Of a stretch of DNA of 64,000 nt, positions 34,408-43,188 are shown piece by piece. Under the pieces are notes generated by a model. It saw nothing but the letters and a program-made list of their open reading frames with translations. It did not search any database and was not told where the DNA came from. Position numbers and translations under genes: made by a program. Numbering within the stretch: the first letter of the stretch is position 1; every line of letters begins with the position of its first letter. This DNA comes from Zoogloeaceae bacterium (lineage in GTDB: Bacteria > Pseudomonadota > Gammaproteobacteria > Burkholderiales > Rhodocyclaceae), in the NCBI GenBank assembly GCA_024235595.1, contig JACKMC010000001.1, positions 310,001 through 374,000 on the forward strand, in the 5' to 3' direction.

Positions 34408-35439
34408 CTACAGCCACTGGGCCAGTGAGATTCCGAGGCCGAAGACCGTCTGCCGGTGGTTGTAGTCGATGAGGTTCTCGCCATAACCGCTGAACAGCTG
34501 CAGGTGGCCCTTGAGGAAGCCCTGCAGCGGGAAGGCCCAGTCGATGGCGGCCGAGCCGCGGCTGTTGTCGCCGAAGCGCAGCGAGTGGCGCAGCGTGAGC
34601 GACAGCACATGGCCGTCACGCTTCCAGATCCCGAGGACCTCGCCACGGCCGATGTAGTCGAGGATGTCGCGGTTGTCGTCGCTGGAGAATTTTTCGGGGA
34701 TGCGATACCAGGGCTTGATCAGCAGTGCGAAGTCCTCGCCTTCGAGGCCGAACTGCGCGTAGATGCGGTTCCAGCTGCGCGAATAGGGGTCGGAGCGGCC
34801 GTTCGACTGGTGATTGACGCCGATGTTGAGAAAGCGCCATTTCATCCCCAGGACATCGATATTGGTGCGCAGCACGCCCATGAACTCGGGCTCGAAGACG
34901 GTTTCGCGGAAGGGCGAAGAGTCGCCCTTGTTATAGAGCTGCCAGTTCGATTGCTGGGTGTAGCCGAACCACAGGTCGCCGTTGTCGCCCAGCACGTTCT
35001 CGAGCAACTTGGTCTTGAAACTGAGCTGGAACTTGGCCTCGATCTGTTTGACCGGAATGCTGTCGGTTGCGGTGCTGCGTGCGGTATAGCCGCGAGGCTG
35101 GTCGTTGGGGTTGTCGGACCAGCGCAGCGGCAGCAGATAGACGGGTTTGTAGGGCCGGAACAGGAACAGCCCGCGTTTGTCTTCGGCCGCCAGTTCCCAG
35201 CGTTCGGACAGTGTGCTGCCGCGCGACTCCCGCGCAGAGACCCGCAGGTGCGCGGGCGGCCCCGACTGCTCCATGCTCAGCGCATCGCTTGCCGGCTGGA
35301 CGCGACCCGCCAGCCGGTCGTAGCAGGCGAGGCGCAGGGTGTCGTTCTTCTGCGCGCTGCAGGATTCCAGGGTGTCGGCAGCGAATGCCGGCACCGCAAG
35401 TGCCAGGCTGGCGCTCAGGCAAAGTGATTTCAGGCGCAT
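34408..35439 (-). CDS. pldA: Outer-membrane phospholipase A1
   Basis: This 343-residue protein has a signal peptide ending AVPAFA. An extra N-terminal region of about 80 residues (ESCSAQKNDTLRLACYDRLAG, a Cys-containing motif seen in many periplasmic proteins) precedes the barrel. The catalytic signature is VNHQSNGRSDPYSRSWNRIYAQ, quoted in part as NHQSNGRSDP, with His210 and Ser212. The barrel continues to FGLGISLAQWL. OMPLA hydrolyses phospholipids misplaced in the outer leaflet and needs dimerisation and calcium. The long N-terminal extension differs from enteric PldA. Confidence 0.93.
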   Translation of the reverse strand: MRLKSLCLSASLALAVPAFAADTLESCSAQKNDTLRLACYDRLAGRVQPASDALSMEQSGPPAHLRVSARESRGSTLSERWELAAEDKRGLFLFRPYKPVYLLPLRWSDNPNDQPRGYTARSTATDSIPVKQIEAKFQLSFKTKLLENVLGDNGDLWFGYTQQSNWQLYNKGDSSPFRETVFEPEFMGVLRTNIDVLGMKWRFLNIGVNHQSNGRSDPYSRSWNRIYAQFGLEGEDFALLIKPWYRIPEKFSSDDNRDILDYIGRGEVLGIWKRDGHVLSLTLRHSLRFGDNSRGSAAIDWAFPLQGFLKGHLQLFSGYGENLIDYNHRQTVFGLGISLAQWL

Positions 35440-35533
35440 TGCGTCGCTCCCTGCGGCAGCCCGTCCGGCCCGCGTGTTGAACATGGAAGCACGCATTTTC
35501 CCACGAAGCCGCCCGCTCCGTGCGGCGGCCGCG

Positions 35534-36733
35534 TCAGCCTGGGCGACCGTCGATGCGGGGGCGCCAGAGAATCGGTCCATAGCGCAGCAGATAGAGCAGA
35601 AAGGCGCCGCTCCAGGCCGCGCCCGCAGCGAGCAGGCCGAACCAGTAGAGATCGGGGGCGATCAGGCTGGGCAGGATACGGGTCAGGACCGCTACATGGA
35701 CCAACACGTAGCATGCGGTTTCGATGCTGCCAGCGACCAGCGCGCGCCCTGTATGGCCGAGTGAGGTGCGGGTGATCATGCCCATGATCAGGCCGGCCAT
35801 GGCCCCGATGGCAAGCGCGTGCACCGCGACGCTTGCGGCGGTCCACCCCAGACCGGCAGCGGCAATCAGGAGCAGGCCCAGGGCGATCCAGCCATGTGAC
35901 AGATGCAGGATCCACAGCAGCGGGGTCTTCAAGGTGGCGCCGGGCCGCCAGCTCAGGCTGCGGGCAATCTGCAGCGCGCCGGCCAGTACCGCCAGAGGCA
36001 CCACCAGCCATCCCGGTGCGGCCAGTGCCCATGCCAGCAGGGCGGCGATGGTGAGCGCGATCGCCGCTTTCTCGAGCGGTTGGTTGCGGTCGATCTTCAA
36101 GCCACCGAGGCCGTTGCTGGTGAAGTTTGGAATGATGCGTCCGCCGATCACCGTCTCCAGGGTCGTCACCAGGGCAAGGCCGATCAGGACGGCCTGCAAG
36201 GGGTCGCCGCCAAGGACGCCCGCCGCGCGCAGGTGGAAGAGCAGGTTGGCGGCGAACAGCGCGGCGAGCAGCACCAGCACGAAATAGTTGCGCTTGTTGC
36301 CGGCCCTGAGCAGCACGCGGCCGAGCGCGATGGCAACCGCAGGAAGAAAGGCGAGATCGATGGCTGCGGCGAGGCCTGCAGGAGCGATCGCAAAGGCGAC
36401 CCGCCCGCACAGCCAGAGCCCTGCCAGCATTGCAAGTGGCGTGCCGGTCGGGGTGTCGAGGCCGGTCCATGCGCGGCCCGCGGTGAACAGGAAACCGGAG
36501 ATGACCGCACAGGCAAAGCCGAAGAGCATCTCGTGGGCATGCCAAGGCACGGCGGCAAAGGCGGCTGGCGGCGGCAGGAGTCCCGCGAACATCGCCAGCC
36601 AGGCTGGAATCACGATCGCGGCGAAGCCCGCGGCAAGCAGGTAGAAGGGCCGAAAACCAAGCGCCAGCAGCGCGCTGCGGCGCGGGCCGTGGGGCGCTGC
36701 CTGTTGCGGTTCGGTAAGCGGAACGATACCCAT
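35534..36733 (-). CDS. nnrS: NnrS family membrane protein
   Basis: This 399-residue polytopic protein has about twelve hydrophobic helices. Its NnrS signature residues are FRPFYLLAAGFA, PWHAHEMLFGFACAVISGFL (His pair), GGRIIPNFTSNGL and MGMITRTSLGHTGRAL. NnrS is a haem- and copper-containing protein needed for normal nitrosative-stress resistance and denitrification in several Proteobacteria. The ATG at MGIVPLTEP is chosen; a TTG 30 bases upstream is possible. No denitrification genes lie next to it here. Confidence 0.92.
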   Translation of the reverse strand: MGIVPLTEPQQAAPHGPRRSALLALGFRPFYLLAAGFAAIVIPAWLAMFAGLLPPPAAFAAVPWHAHEMLFGFACAVISGFLFTAGRAWTGLDTPTGTPLAMLAGLWLCGRVAFAIAPAGLAAAIDLAFLPAVAIALGRVLLRAGNKRNYFVLVLLAALFAANLLFHLRAAGVLGGDPLQAVLIGLALVTTLETVIGGRIIPNFTSNGLGGLKIDRNQPLEKAAIALTIAALLAWALAAPGWLVVPLAVLAGALQIARSLSWRPGATLKTPLLWILHLSHGWIALGLLLIAAAGLGWTAASVAVHALAIGAMAGLIMGMITRTSLGHTGRALVAGSIETACYVLVHVAVLTRILPSLIAPDLYWFGLLAAGAAWSGAFLLYLLRYGPILWRPRIDGRPG

Positions 36734-36925
36734 GCCTGCACCTGTAGAAGTTGTATCGCACAAGCCTAGGATTCGATGCGCGCCGCCGCCTTGCCCCGCG
36801 TCAATTCGTCCTGCCGATCACCTCGCGCGGCTGCGCGGCGTTTCTCGCCCGACGCCGCCGCCTTATACTCCCGCCTGTGTTCAGCATTTTCGTTCGGCCG
36901 TTTCGAATCAACGCAGAGGCACCGG

Positions 36926-38233
36926 ATGCCGGCCTTGTCATTGTCGAGTGAAGACGAATCAGCCTTGCTCCGCATCGTCTGCGAGCAACTGCCGGATGCC
37001 GTCTACCTGATCGAGCCGGACAGCTCCCGCATCGTCTTCTGCAATGCCGCGGCTCATCTCGACCTGGGGATGGCGCGTGACGAGGTGCTCGGCCACTCGG
37101 TGTTGAGCCTGCAGAAGGATGTCGTCGGCCCCGACCAATGGCGCCAGATCGCCGCGGTCATCCGTGAGGGCGATTGCTACGTCTTTGTCGGCCGGCATCG
37201 CCACAAGGCCGGCCACGAGGTGTCGGTCGAGGTCCATACCCGGCCAATCAAGGTCGGCGGGCGCGAGTATTTTCTCTCGGTGGCTCGCGACATCAGCGCC
37301 CGGCGCTCACGCGAGCATGAGCTGTTGTCGCGCGAGGCGCAGCTGCGTTTCGCGCTCAACGAAGCCACCGACGGACTGTGGGACTGGGATATCGAGGCCG
37401 ACGCACTCTATTTCAGCCCTCAGTTGAAGCGCATGCTCGGCTACGGGCCGCACGAAATGGCTGCGCCGCGCCTGTCGGACTGGAGCGACAATATCCATCC
37501 TGACGATGCACGCCGCGTCATGCAGACGCTCACGGACCATATCGCCGGGCTGCGGGAGCGCTACGATTGCGAGTACCGTTTGCGCAATCGCAATGGCCAT
37601 TTCCTGTGGGTACGTGACCGAGGTCGAGTGTGCGCGCGCAGCGAGGATGGCAGGCCGATTCGTATCGCGGGCATGGTGCATAACACCACCGAGCACAAGC
37701 AGCTCGAGGTCGAACTGCAGCGTCTTGCCAGCCACGACAGCCTCACCGGCCTGCTCAACCGCCGCGAGAGCGAGGTCATCGTGCCGACCCAGTTGCGGCT
37801 GTGCCGGCGCCTCGGGCTCGGCATGGGGCTGGCGATGATCGACGTCGATCACTTCAAGCGGATCAACGATGTACATGGCCATCTGGCCGGTGATGAGGTC
37901 CTGCGCGGGGTGGCGACCTTGATTGCGGGCTCGATCCGCAACGCCGACCACCTCTTCCGCTGGGGCGGCGAGGAGTTCCTGCTGGTTTGCGTGGACGTCG
38001 CGCAGGACGAGATGCTGGCGTTGGCAAGCAAACTGCGGCAAGGACTGGCCGAGGCTGCCTGGCCCGGGGTCGAGGGGCTGGTCAAGGTCGATGCGAGCAT
38101 CGGGGTTGCCTGTTTTCCGGATTTCGGTGATGCCGGCGAACTGCTGTTGGCCGCGGATCGCGCGCTCTATCGCGCCAAGACGCTCGGCCGCGGCCGGGTC
38201 GAACTCGCCACGCGCGAAGCGGGCAGGGCCTGA
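36926..38233 (+). CDS. PAS-PAS diguanylate cyclase
   Basis: This is a 435-residue soluble protein. PAS 1 spans about residues 10-125 and PAS 2 about 140-260 (DGLWDWDIEADALYFSPQLK, then a PAC-type FLWVRDRGRV). The GGDEF domain (about 265-430) has an intact GGEEF at 347-351 and an RxxD inhibitory site (RNAD) five residues before it, so an active, product-inhibited cyclase is expected. The ATG follows AGAGGCACCGG. It diverges from nnrS. The signal sensed is unknown. Confidence 0.93.
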   Translation: MPALSLSSEDESALLRIVCEQLPDAVYLIEPDSSRIVFCNAAAHLDLGMARDEVLGHSVLSLQKDVVGPDQWRQIAAVIREGDCYVFVGRHRHKAGHEVSVEVHTRPIKVGGREYFLSVARDISARRSREHELLSREAQLRFALNEATDGLWDWDIEADALYFSPQLKRMLGYGPHEMAAPRLSDWSDNIHPDDARRVMQTLTDHIAGLRERYDCEYRLRNRNGHFLWVRDRGRVCARSEDGRPIRIAGMVHNTTEHKQLEVELQRLASHDSLTGLLNRRESEVIVPTQLRLCRRLGLGMGLAMIDVDHFKRINDVHGHLAGDEVLRGVATLIAGSIRNADHLFRWGGEEFLLVCVDVAQDEMLALASKLRQGLAEAAWPGVEGLVKVDASIGVACFPDFGDAGELLLAADRALYRAKTLGRGRVELATREAGRA

Positions 38234-38243
38234 GCCTGTGCCG

Positions 38244-38828
38244 CTATTGCGCTGCCTTGCCCGTTGATTGCTTCTCCTCGTAGCTTCGCAGCCGGGTGTC
38301 GTATCGCTCCCGATCGGCCTTCGCTTGTGCGGCGCGCCGCGCCGCGGCCGCCTGTGCCGCTGAACGCCGCGCTGCATCCTGCGCGGCAAGGGCGCGACGG
38401 CTGGCTGCGGTGTCCCCGGGGGTGGTTTTCGAAACCGGTTGTTCGGTGCGCGCCTTGATGCGCAGTGGCGGAGCGGCGGTGGTGGGGGTGAGGCTTCGCT
38501 CCGCCGAAGCCGGCGCCGAAATGGCGGCCTGGCGGCGCTTTACGCCGAGCTCGAGTTGGTGCGCCTGACGCTCGAGCGCACGCGCCCTGCGCACCTCGGC
38601 CAGTTTCGCTTCGCGCGCATCCTTCAGGCAGCGGTTCACCTGAAAGGCCGCATGGCACTCGGGTTTCCTGCGTTCTTCCTCCCGATCTGCATGCGCCCTC
38701 AAGCTCGTGGCTTCGCGTCGCAGCGCCGTGGCCCGTTCCAGCACCTGCCGATCGCTGGCAGGGGGCGGTTGGGCGGCGGTGGATGATCCGGCGAGCAGGG
38801 CGAGCAAGGCGAGGGCGGCAATTCTCAT
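38244..38828 (-). CDS. Secreted coiled-coil protein of unknown function
   Basis: This 194-residue protein has a signal peptide (MRIAALALLALLAGSSTAA). It continues with charged helices rich in Ala, Arg, Glu and Gln, heptad-like through residues 25-95 and 130-194. It has one Cys pair (CHAAFQVNRC) that could form a disulfide in the periplasm. A Pro/Thr-rich linker separates two helical parts. I recognise similar unnamed proteins in Rhodocyclales but no function. It converges with the diguanylate cyclase gene. Confidence 0.75.
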   Translation of the reverse strand: MRIAALALLALLAGSSTAAQPPPASDRQVLERATALRREATSLRAHADREEERRKPECHAAFQVNRCLKDAREAKLAEVRRARALERQAHQLELGVKRRQAAISAPASAERSLTPTTAAPPLRIKARTEQPVSKTTPGDTAASRRALAAQDAARRSAAQAAAARRAAQAKADRERYDTRLRSYEEKQSTGKAAQ

Positions 38829-39326
38829 GGGGTGAAAGGCAGCGTGGGAGGTGAACGTCTAAAATACCCGATTTCGCTGTCGAACCTGCTGTTGGTGATT
38901 CAGATTCGCCCGCTGCGCCTCGCGCGCCGCACCAAGATCCCCGTCAAGGATGCCAGCCTGCCGCTTGACCCTGGGTGGACGATCGGACTCACGGGTGGCA
39001 GTGGCAAGGCCAGCCCCTTTGCGCTGCGGTGCGGTGAGTCGCACCAGGGCAGCGGCGATCTCGAGACGCGCCATGCACTTGTGCTGGCGCGACGTGAATG
39101 CCAGGTCGGCATGGCCATCGTTTCCCACCGCCGCGACCGTCTGACGCGCGAGCGCGCCGCCCGCTCCGAAGCCGCACCTTCTTGTTGCAGGATCTGCTCA
39201 AGCCTCGGGCAGGGCTTGCAGCGCAGATCGACGAAGCGGCGTTTCGGTGGCTCGGGCTGCACCAACTGCTGGAGGCCTCGCCTGGCGAACGAGTCTGGAA
39301 CTGTTGTCGGAAATCGACGCCCGTCA
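38829..39326. other. Gene-free region upstream of ahpC
   Basis: About 500 bases hold open frames on both strands but none with a ribosome site, a family resemblance or a biased composition. It may be the remains of a lost gene or a long untranscribed spacer. The last 130 bases before ahpC turn AT-rich and contain its promoter. Confidence 0.5.
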
Positions 39327-39392
39327 ATAGCCAAAACCAATCAACGATATTCCAACAATCAATTGGATTCATTGGTTGGCGCTTTCTAAGAT
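39327..39392 (+). promoter_or_regulatory. ahpC promoter with OxyR-like site
   Basis: The tetramers ATAG, CAAT, ATTC, CAAT at 7-base spacing (39327-39363) match the OxyR pattern at 12 of 16. The last one abuts TTGGAT (39363-39368), and TAAGAT (39387-39392) lies 18 bases further on. The predicted start is near 39399, 33 bases before the ATG. OxyR bound at this position would contact polymerase as at enteric ahpC. Confidence 0.6.
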
Positions 39393-39431
39393 GTCGATGT
39401 TGTCTTTAACACCACTTACGGAGAAATACTG

Positions 39432-39998
39432 ATGGCAAGTCTCATCAACACCGAAATCAAGCCTTTCAAGGCAACCGCCTATCACAACGGCAAGTTCGTG
39501 CCGGTCAGCAGCGATGACCTCAAGGGCAAGTGGTCGGTGGTGTTCTTCTACCCGGCCGACTTCACCTTCGTGTGCCCGACCGAGCTCGGCGACCTGGCCG
39601 ACAACTACGCAGTGCTCAAGGACATGGGCGTCGAGGTGTATTCGGTTTCCACCGACACCCACTTCACCCACAAGGCCTGGCACGACGCCTCCGAGACCAT
39701 CCAGAAGATCCGCTACCCGATGATCGGCGACCCCACCGGCGTCATTTCGCGCAACTTCGAAGTGATGATCGAGGAAGAAGGCCTGGCGCTGCGCGGCACC
39801 TTCGTGATCAACCCCGAAGGCCAGATCAAGGTCGCCGAGATCCATGACCTGGGCATCGGCCGCGACGCCAAGGAACTGATCCGCAAGGTTCAGGCTGCCC
39901 AGTACGTGGCGGCCCACCCGGGCGAAGTCTGCCCCGCCAAGTGGACCCCGGGCGAAGCCACCCTGGCGCCCTCGCTCGACCTGGTCGGCAAGATCTAA
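39432..39998 (+). CDS. ahpC: Alkyl hydroperoxide reductase subunit C (2-Cys peroxiredoxin)
   Basis: This 188-residue AhpC reduces H2O2 and organic peroxides. The peroxidatic Cys48 is in FTFVCPTELGD and the resolving Cys167 in GEVCPAKW, with the E. coli-type start MASLINTEIKPFKATAYHNG. The enzyme is recycled by AhpF, encoded next. GGAGAAATACTG precedes the ATG. A terminator hairpin separates it from ahpF. Confidence 0.97.
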   Translation: MASLINTEIKPFKATAYHNGKFVPVSSDDLKGKWSVVFFYPADFTFVCPTELGDLADNYAVLKDMGVEVYSVSTDTHFTHKAWHDASETIQKIRYPMIGDPTGVISRNFEVMIEEEGLALRGTFVINPEGQIKVAEIHDLGIGRDAKELIRKVQAAQYVAAHPGEVCPAKWTPGEATLAPSLDLVGKI

Positions 39999-40060
39999 GC
40001 TTCATCCGCATCCTGCGTCCGCCTACACCTGTCGGCGGGCGCAGCCCGGATTTCAGCGCA

Positions 40061-40094
40061 AAGGCGCCAGCAGGGATGCCTCCTGGCGCTTTTT
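40061..40094 (+). terminator. Rho-independent terminator between ahpC and ahpF
   Basis: GCGCCAG (40064-40070) pairs with CTGGCGC (40083-40089), extended by AAG/TTT, and is followed by a TTTTT run. It would stop most ahpC transcripts so that ahpC exceeds ahpF. Readthrough or a second promoter must supply ahpF. Confidence 0.75.
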
Positions 40095-40121
40095 CATTGG
40101 GATTCCTTAAGGGAGAGAATC

Positions 40122-41693
40122 ATGCTGGACGCAAACATCAAGACGCAACTCAAGGCCTACCTCGAGCGCCTTCAACGGCCGATCGAACTCGTCGCCTCGC
40201 TCGACGACAGCGAAAAATCACAGGAAATGCACGGCTTGCTGCGGGACATCGAAAGCCTCTCCGGGAAGGTCGCGGTGCGCACCGACGGCAGCGCCGAGCT
40301 GCGCCCCTCCTTCAGCGTCGGGCGCCCCGGCGAGACGGCGCGGATAAGCTTCGCGGGCATCCCCATGGGGCATGAATTCACCTCGCTGGTGCTGGCCCTG
40401 CTGCAGACCGGCGGCCATCCGCCCAAGGTCGAAGAGGCAGTGATCGAGCAGATTCGCGCGCTCGCTGCCGAAATCCACTTCGAAACCTACATCTCGCTGT
40501 CCTGCCACAACTGCCCCGAAGTGGTGCAGGCGCTCAACCTGATGGCGGTGCTCAATCCCAAGATCAGCCACACCATGATCGACGGCGCGCTGTTCCAGGA
40601 CCGCGTCAATGAACTCAAGATCATGGCGGTGCCGACGGTGATCGCCAACGGCGAAGCCTTTGGCCAGGGGCGCATGCTGCTGGAGGAAGTCCTCGCCAAG
40701 GTCGATACCGGCGCGGCGGCGCGCGATGCGGCCAGGCTTTCCGGCAAGGACGCCTTCGACGTGCTGGTCGTCGGTGGCGGTCCGGCCGGCGCTTCGGCAG
40801 CCATCTATGCCGCCCGCAAGGGCATCCGCACGGGGGTGGTGTCGGAACGCTTTGGCGGTCAGGTGCAGGACACCATGGCGATCGAGAACTTCATCTCGGT
40901 GAAGGAAACCGACGGTCCCAAGCTCTCGATGGCGCTCGAGGAACATGTAAAGAGCTACGAGGTGGACCTGATGAACCTGCAGCGTGCGGCCTCGCTCAAG
41001 GCCGGCGAGCTGATCGAGGTCACGCTCGCCAACGGCGCGGTGCTCAAGAGCAAGTCCGTGATCCTCGCTACCGGTGCGCGCTGGCGCGAGATGAATGTGC
41101 CGGGCGAGCGCGAGTACCGCGGCCGCGGCGTGGCCTACTGCCCGCATTGCGACGGTCCGCTGTTCAAGGGCAAGGATGTGGCGGTGATCGGTGGCGGCAA
41201 CTCGGGGGTCGAAGCGGCGATCGACCTGGCCGGCATCGTCGGCCATGTGACCCTGCTCGAATTCGACAGCAAGCTGCGCGCCGATGCGGTGCTGCAGGCC
41301 AAGCTCGGCAGCCTGCCCAACGTTACCGTCATCACCGATGCCCAGACCACCGAAGTCACCGGCAACGGCGAGAAGATGAACGGCCTGGTGTACAAGGATC
41401 GCAACAGCGGTGAAGTGCATCGAGTCGCCCTGGCCGGGGTGTTCGTGCAGATCGGTCTGCTGCCCAACACCGACTGGCTCAAGGGCACGGTGGCGCTGTC
41501 GAAGCATGGCGAGATCGAGATCAATGATCGCTGCGAAACCTCGCTGCCGGGCGTGTTCGCCGCAGGTGATGCGACCACTGTGCCGTACAAGCAGATCATC
41601 ATCGCCATGGGCGAGGGCTCCAAGGCAGCGCTGTCGGCCTTCGATCACCTGATCCGCAGCCCTGCGCCGAGCGCCGAGGCGGTTGCGGCCTGA
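40122..41693 (+). CDS. ahpF: Alkyl hydroperoxide reductase subunit F
   Basis: This 523-residue flavoprotein reduces AhpC with NADH. An N-terminal tandem thioredoxin-fold domain has the C128-H-N-C131 site. The thioredoxin reductase-like part has FAD motif VLVVGGGPAGASAAIYAARKG, quoted as VVGGGPAGASAA, the redox pair C340-P-H-C343 and VIGGGNSGVEAAIDLAG. AAGGGAGAGAATC precedes the ATG. The length is that of E. coli AhpF (521). Confidence 0.97.
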   Translation: MLDANIKTQLKAYLERLQRPIELVASLDDSEKSQEMHGLLRDIESLSGKVAVRTDGSAELRPSFSVGRPGETARISFAGIPMGHEFTSLVLALLQTGGHPPKVEEAVIEQIRALAAEIHFETYISLSCHNCPEVVQALNLMAVLNPKISHTMIDGALFQDRVNELKIMAVPTVIANGEAFGQGRMLLEEVLAKVDTGAAARDAARLSGKDAFDVLVVGGGPAGASAAIYAARKGIRTGVVSERFGGQVQDTMAIENFISVKETDGPKLSMALEEHVKSYEVDLMNLQRAASLKAGELIEVTLANGAVLKSKSVILATGARWREMNVPGEREYRGRGVAYCPHCDGPLFKGKDVAVIGGGNSGVEAAIDLAGIVGHVTLLEFDSKLRADAVLQAKLGSLPNVTVITDAQTTEVTGNGEKMNGLVYKDRNSGEVHRVALAGVFVQIGLLPNTDWLKGTVALSKHGEIEINDRCETSLPGVFAAGDATTVPYKQIIIAMGEGSKAALSAFDHLIRSPAPSAEAVAA

Positions 41694-41706
41694 GGTCGGT
41701 GATTTT

Positions 41707-41727
41707 GGTGATTGGTGATTGGTGATT
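41707..41727 (+). repeat. Three tandem copies of heptamer GGTGATT
   Basis: Three perfect GGTGATT units sit in the spacer between ahpF and ilvA. The same heptamer occurs in inverse orientation (AATCACC twice) just before purU at 62075-62088. Confidence 0.8.
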
Positions 41728-41854
41728 CGGGCTGAGTCCGCGTTGCTGCTGCGGCGCAGCTTGCGGGGTCTGCAACGCAGCGCGGACAATGCTCCCGAAG
41801 GGCGCCCCCTCGGCCACAAGCCGGCGGGGCGCGATGACATCAAGGAGCACCCGC

Positions 41855-43093
41855 ATGACCACCACCCTGCCGCTTGACCTCGCGGCGCTCACCCTCGCCC
41901 GCGAGCGCATTGCCGACGCGGTGATCCGCACCGTGCAGTGGCAGAACGATCCGCTCTCCGAAGAGCTCGGGGTGTCGCTGCAACTCAAGCTCGAGAACCT
42001 GCAGCGAACGGGCTCGTTCAAGATTCGGGGCGCCACCCACAAGATCGGCCGGCTCATGGCCGGAGAGCATCCGCCCACAGGTGTCATCGCCGCCTCGGCC
42101 GGCAACCATGCGCAAGGCGTGGCGCGTGCCGCGACCCTGGCGGGCTTGCGCGCGGTGGTCGTAATGCCCACCACCGCGCCGCTCACCAAGATCCAGTCAT
42201 GCCGAAAGATGGGCGCAGATGTGCGCTTGTTCGGCGACAATCTCGAGCATGCGGCCGACGAAGCGCGACGCATTGCCGCCGCCGAGGGGCTCGAGTTCCT
42301 CCATCCCTATGACGATTGGGATGTCATTGCCGGCCAGGGCAGCTGCGGTCTCGAGATGCTCGAAGATGCCCCGGAGATGACGGTCGCCATCGTGCCGCTG
42401 GGCGGTGGCGGATTGATCTCCGGCATCGCGCTGGCGCTCAAGCTGCAGAGTCCGGCGATCCGCATCATCGGCGTGCAGACCGAGACGGTCGCGCCATACC
42501 GCCGCTTTCTCATCGACGGCTCGCTCGAGGAGGTCTCGCCGGCTGCGCATACGATTGCCGACGGCATCAAGGTCAAGCGGCCGGGGCAGTGCAATCGACA
42601 GGTGATCGCCCGCCATGTGGACCAGATCGTGACCGTGGACGACAACGCCATCGCCGAGGCAATCGTCACCCTGCTCGAGCGCACCCGCACCATCGGCGAG
42701 GGGGCCGGGGTGGTCGGCCTGGCGGCGCTGATGCAGAAGAAGATCCGCCTCAAGGCCGACGACCGGGTGGTGTGCGTGATTTCCGGTGGCAACGTCGACA
42801 TGACCCTGGTGGGGCGCTCGATCGACTACGGCCTGGCCTCGAGCGGGCGGCTGATGAGCGTGGCGGTGACCATTGCCGATGCGCCGGGGCGGCTGATGGG
42901 GCTGATCAAGACGGTGGCCGAACTGGGCATGAACATTCGCCATGTCGAGCACCGCCGCGGCGAGCTGCATGTGCCGGTCGGCATGACCGAGGTGATCCTG
43001 CAGATGGAGACGCGCGATTTCGAACATCAGCGCGAGCTTCTTGCCCACCTCGCCGGCGAGGGGATGACGGTGCGAAATCTGCTCGGTCTATAG
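41855..43093 (+). CDS. ilvA: Threonine ammonia-lyase (threonine dehydratase) with C-terminal ACT domain
   Basis: This 412-residue PLP enzyme converts threonine to 2-oxobutyrate and ammonia. The PLP lysine is K56 in RTGSFKIRGA. The glycine loop is PLGGGGLISG, and the C-terminal SGGNVDMTL closes the catalytic domain. A single ACT domain (about 335-412) follows, the medium form (TdcB length with one ACT), not the two-ACT-lobe biosynthetic IlvA. The symbol is therefore loose: a catabolic or biosynthetic role cannot be told. The start follows AAGGAGCACCCGC. Confidence 0.9.
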   Translation: MTTTLPLDLAALTLARERIADAVIRTVQWQNDPLSEELGVSLQLKLENLQRTGSFKIRGATHKIGRLMAGEHPPTGVIAASAGNHAQGVARAATLAGLRAVVVMPTTAPLTKIQSCRKMGADVRLFGDNLEHAADEARRIAAAEGLEFLHPYDDWDVIAGQGSCGLEMLEDAPEMTVAIVPLGGGGLISGIALALKLQSPAIRIIGVQTETVAPYRRFLIDGSLEEVSPAAHTIADGIKVKRPGQCNRQVIARHVDQIVTVDDNAIAEAIVTLLERTRTIGEGAGVVGLAALMQKKIRLKADDRVVCVISGGNVDMTLVGRSIDYGLASSGRLMSVAVTIADAPGRLMGLIKTVAELGMNIRHVEHRRGELHVPVGMTEVILQMETRDFEHQRELLAHLAGEGMTVRNLLGL

Positions 43094-43188
43094 CGGTCGG
43101 GGCGCTCTCGCTGGCGTATGTGGCGTGGTCACGATATTGTGGTGGACATCCACCCGGGGGTCCGGGGACCGGTACCACAGAGGAAGCC

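Noticed and set aside
36751..36763. TTGTATCGCACAA near nnrS as an FNR/Dnr-type box
   Set aside because: The half sites TTGT/ACAA with a 5-base gap do not match TTGAT-N4-ATCAA; chance is likely.
38832..39389. Plus-strand frame upstream of ahpC as a gene
   Set aside because: No ribosome site or family likeness, and it overlaps the AT-rich ahpC promoter and OxyR-like site.
41707..41727. Tandem heptamers as a CRISPR array
   Set aside because: Units are 7 bases with no spacers and no cas genes are nearby.
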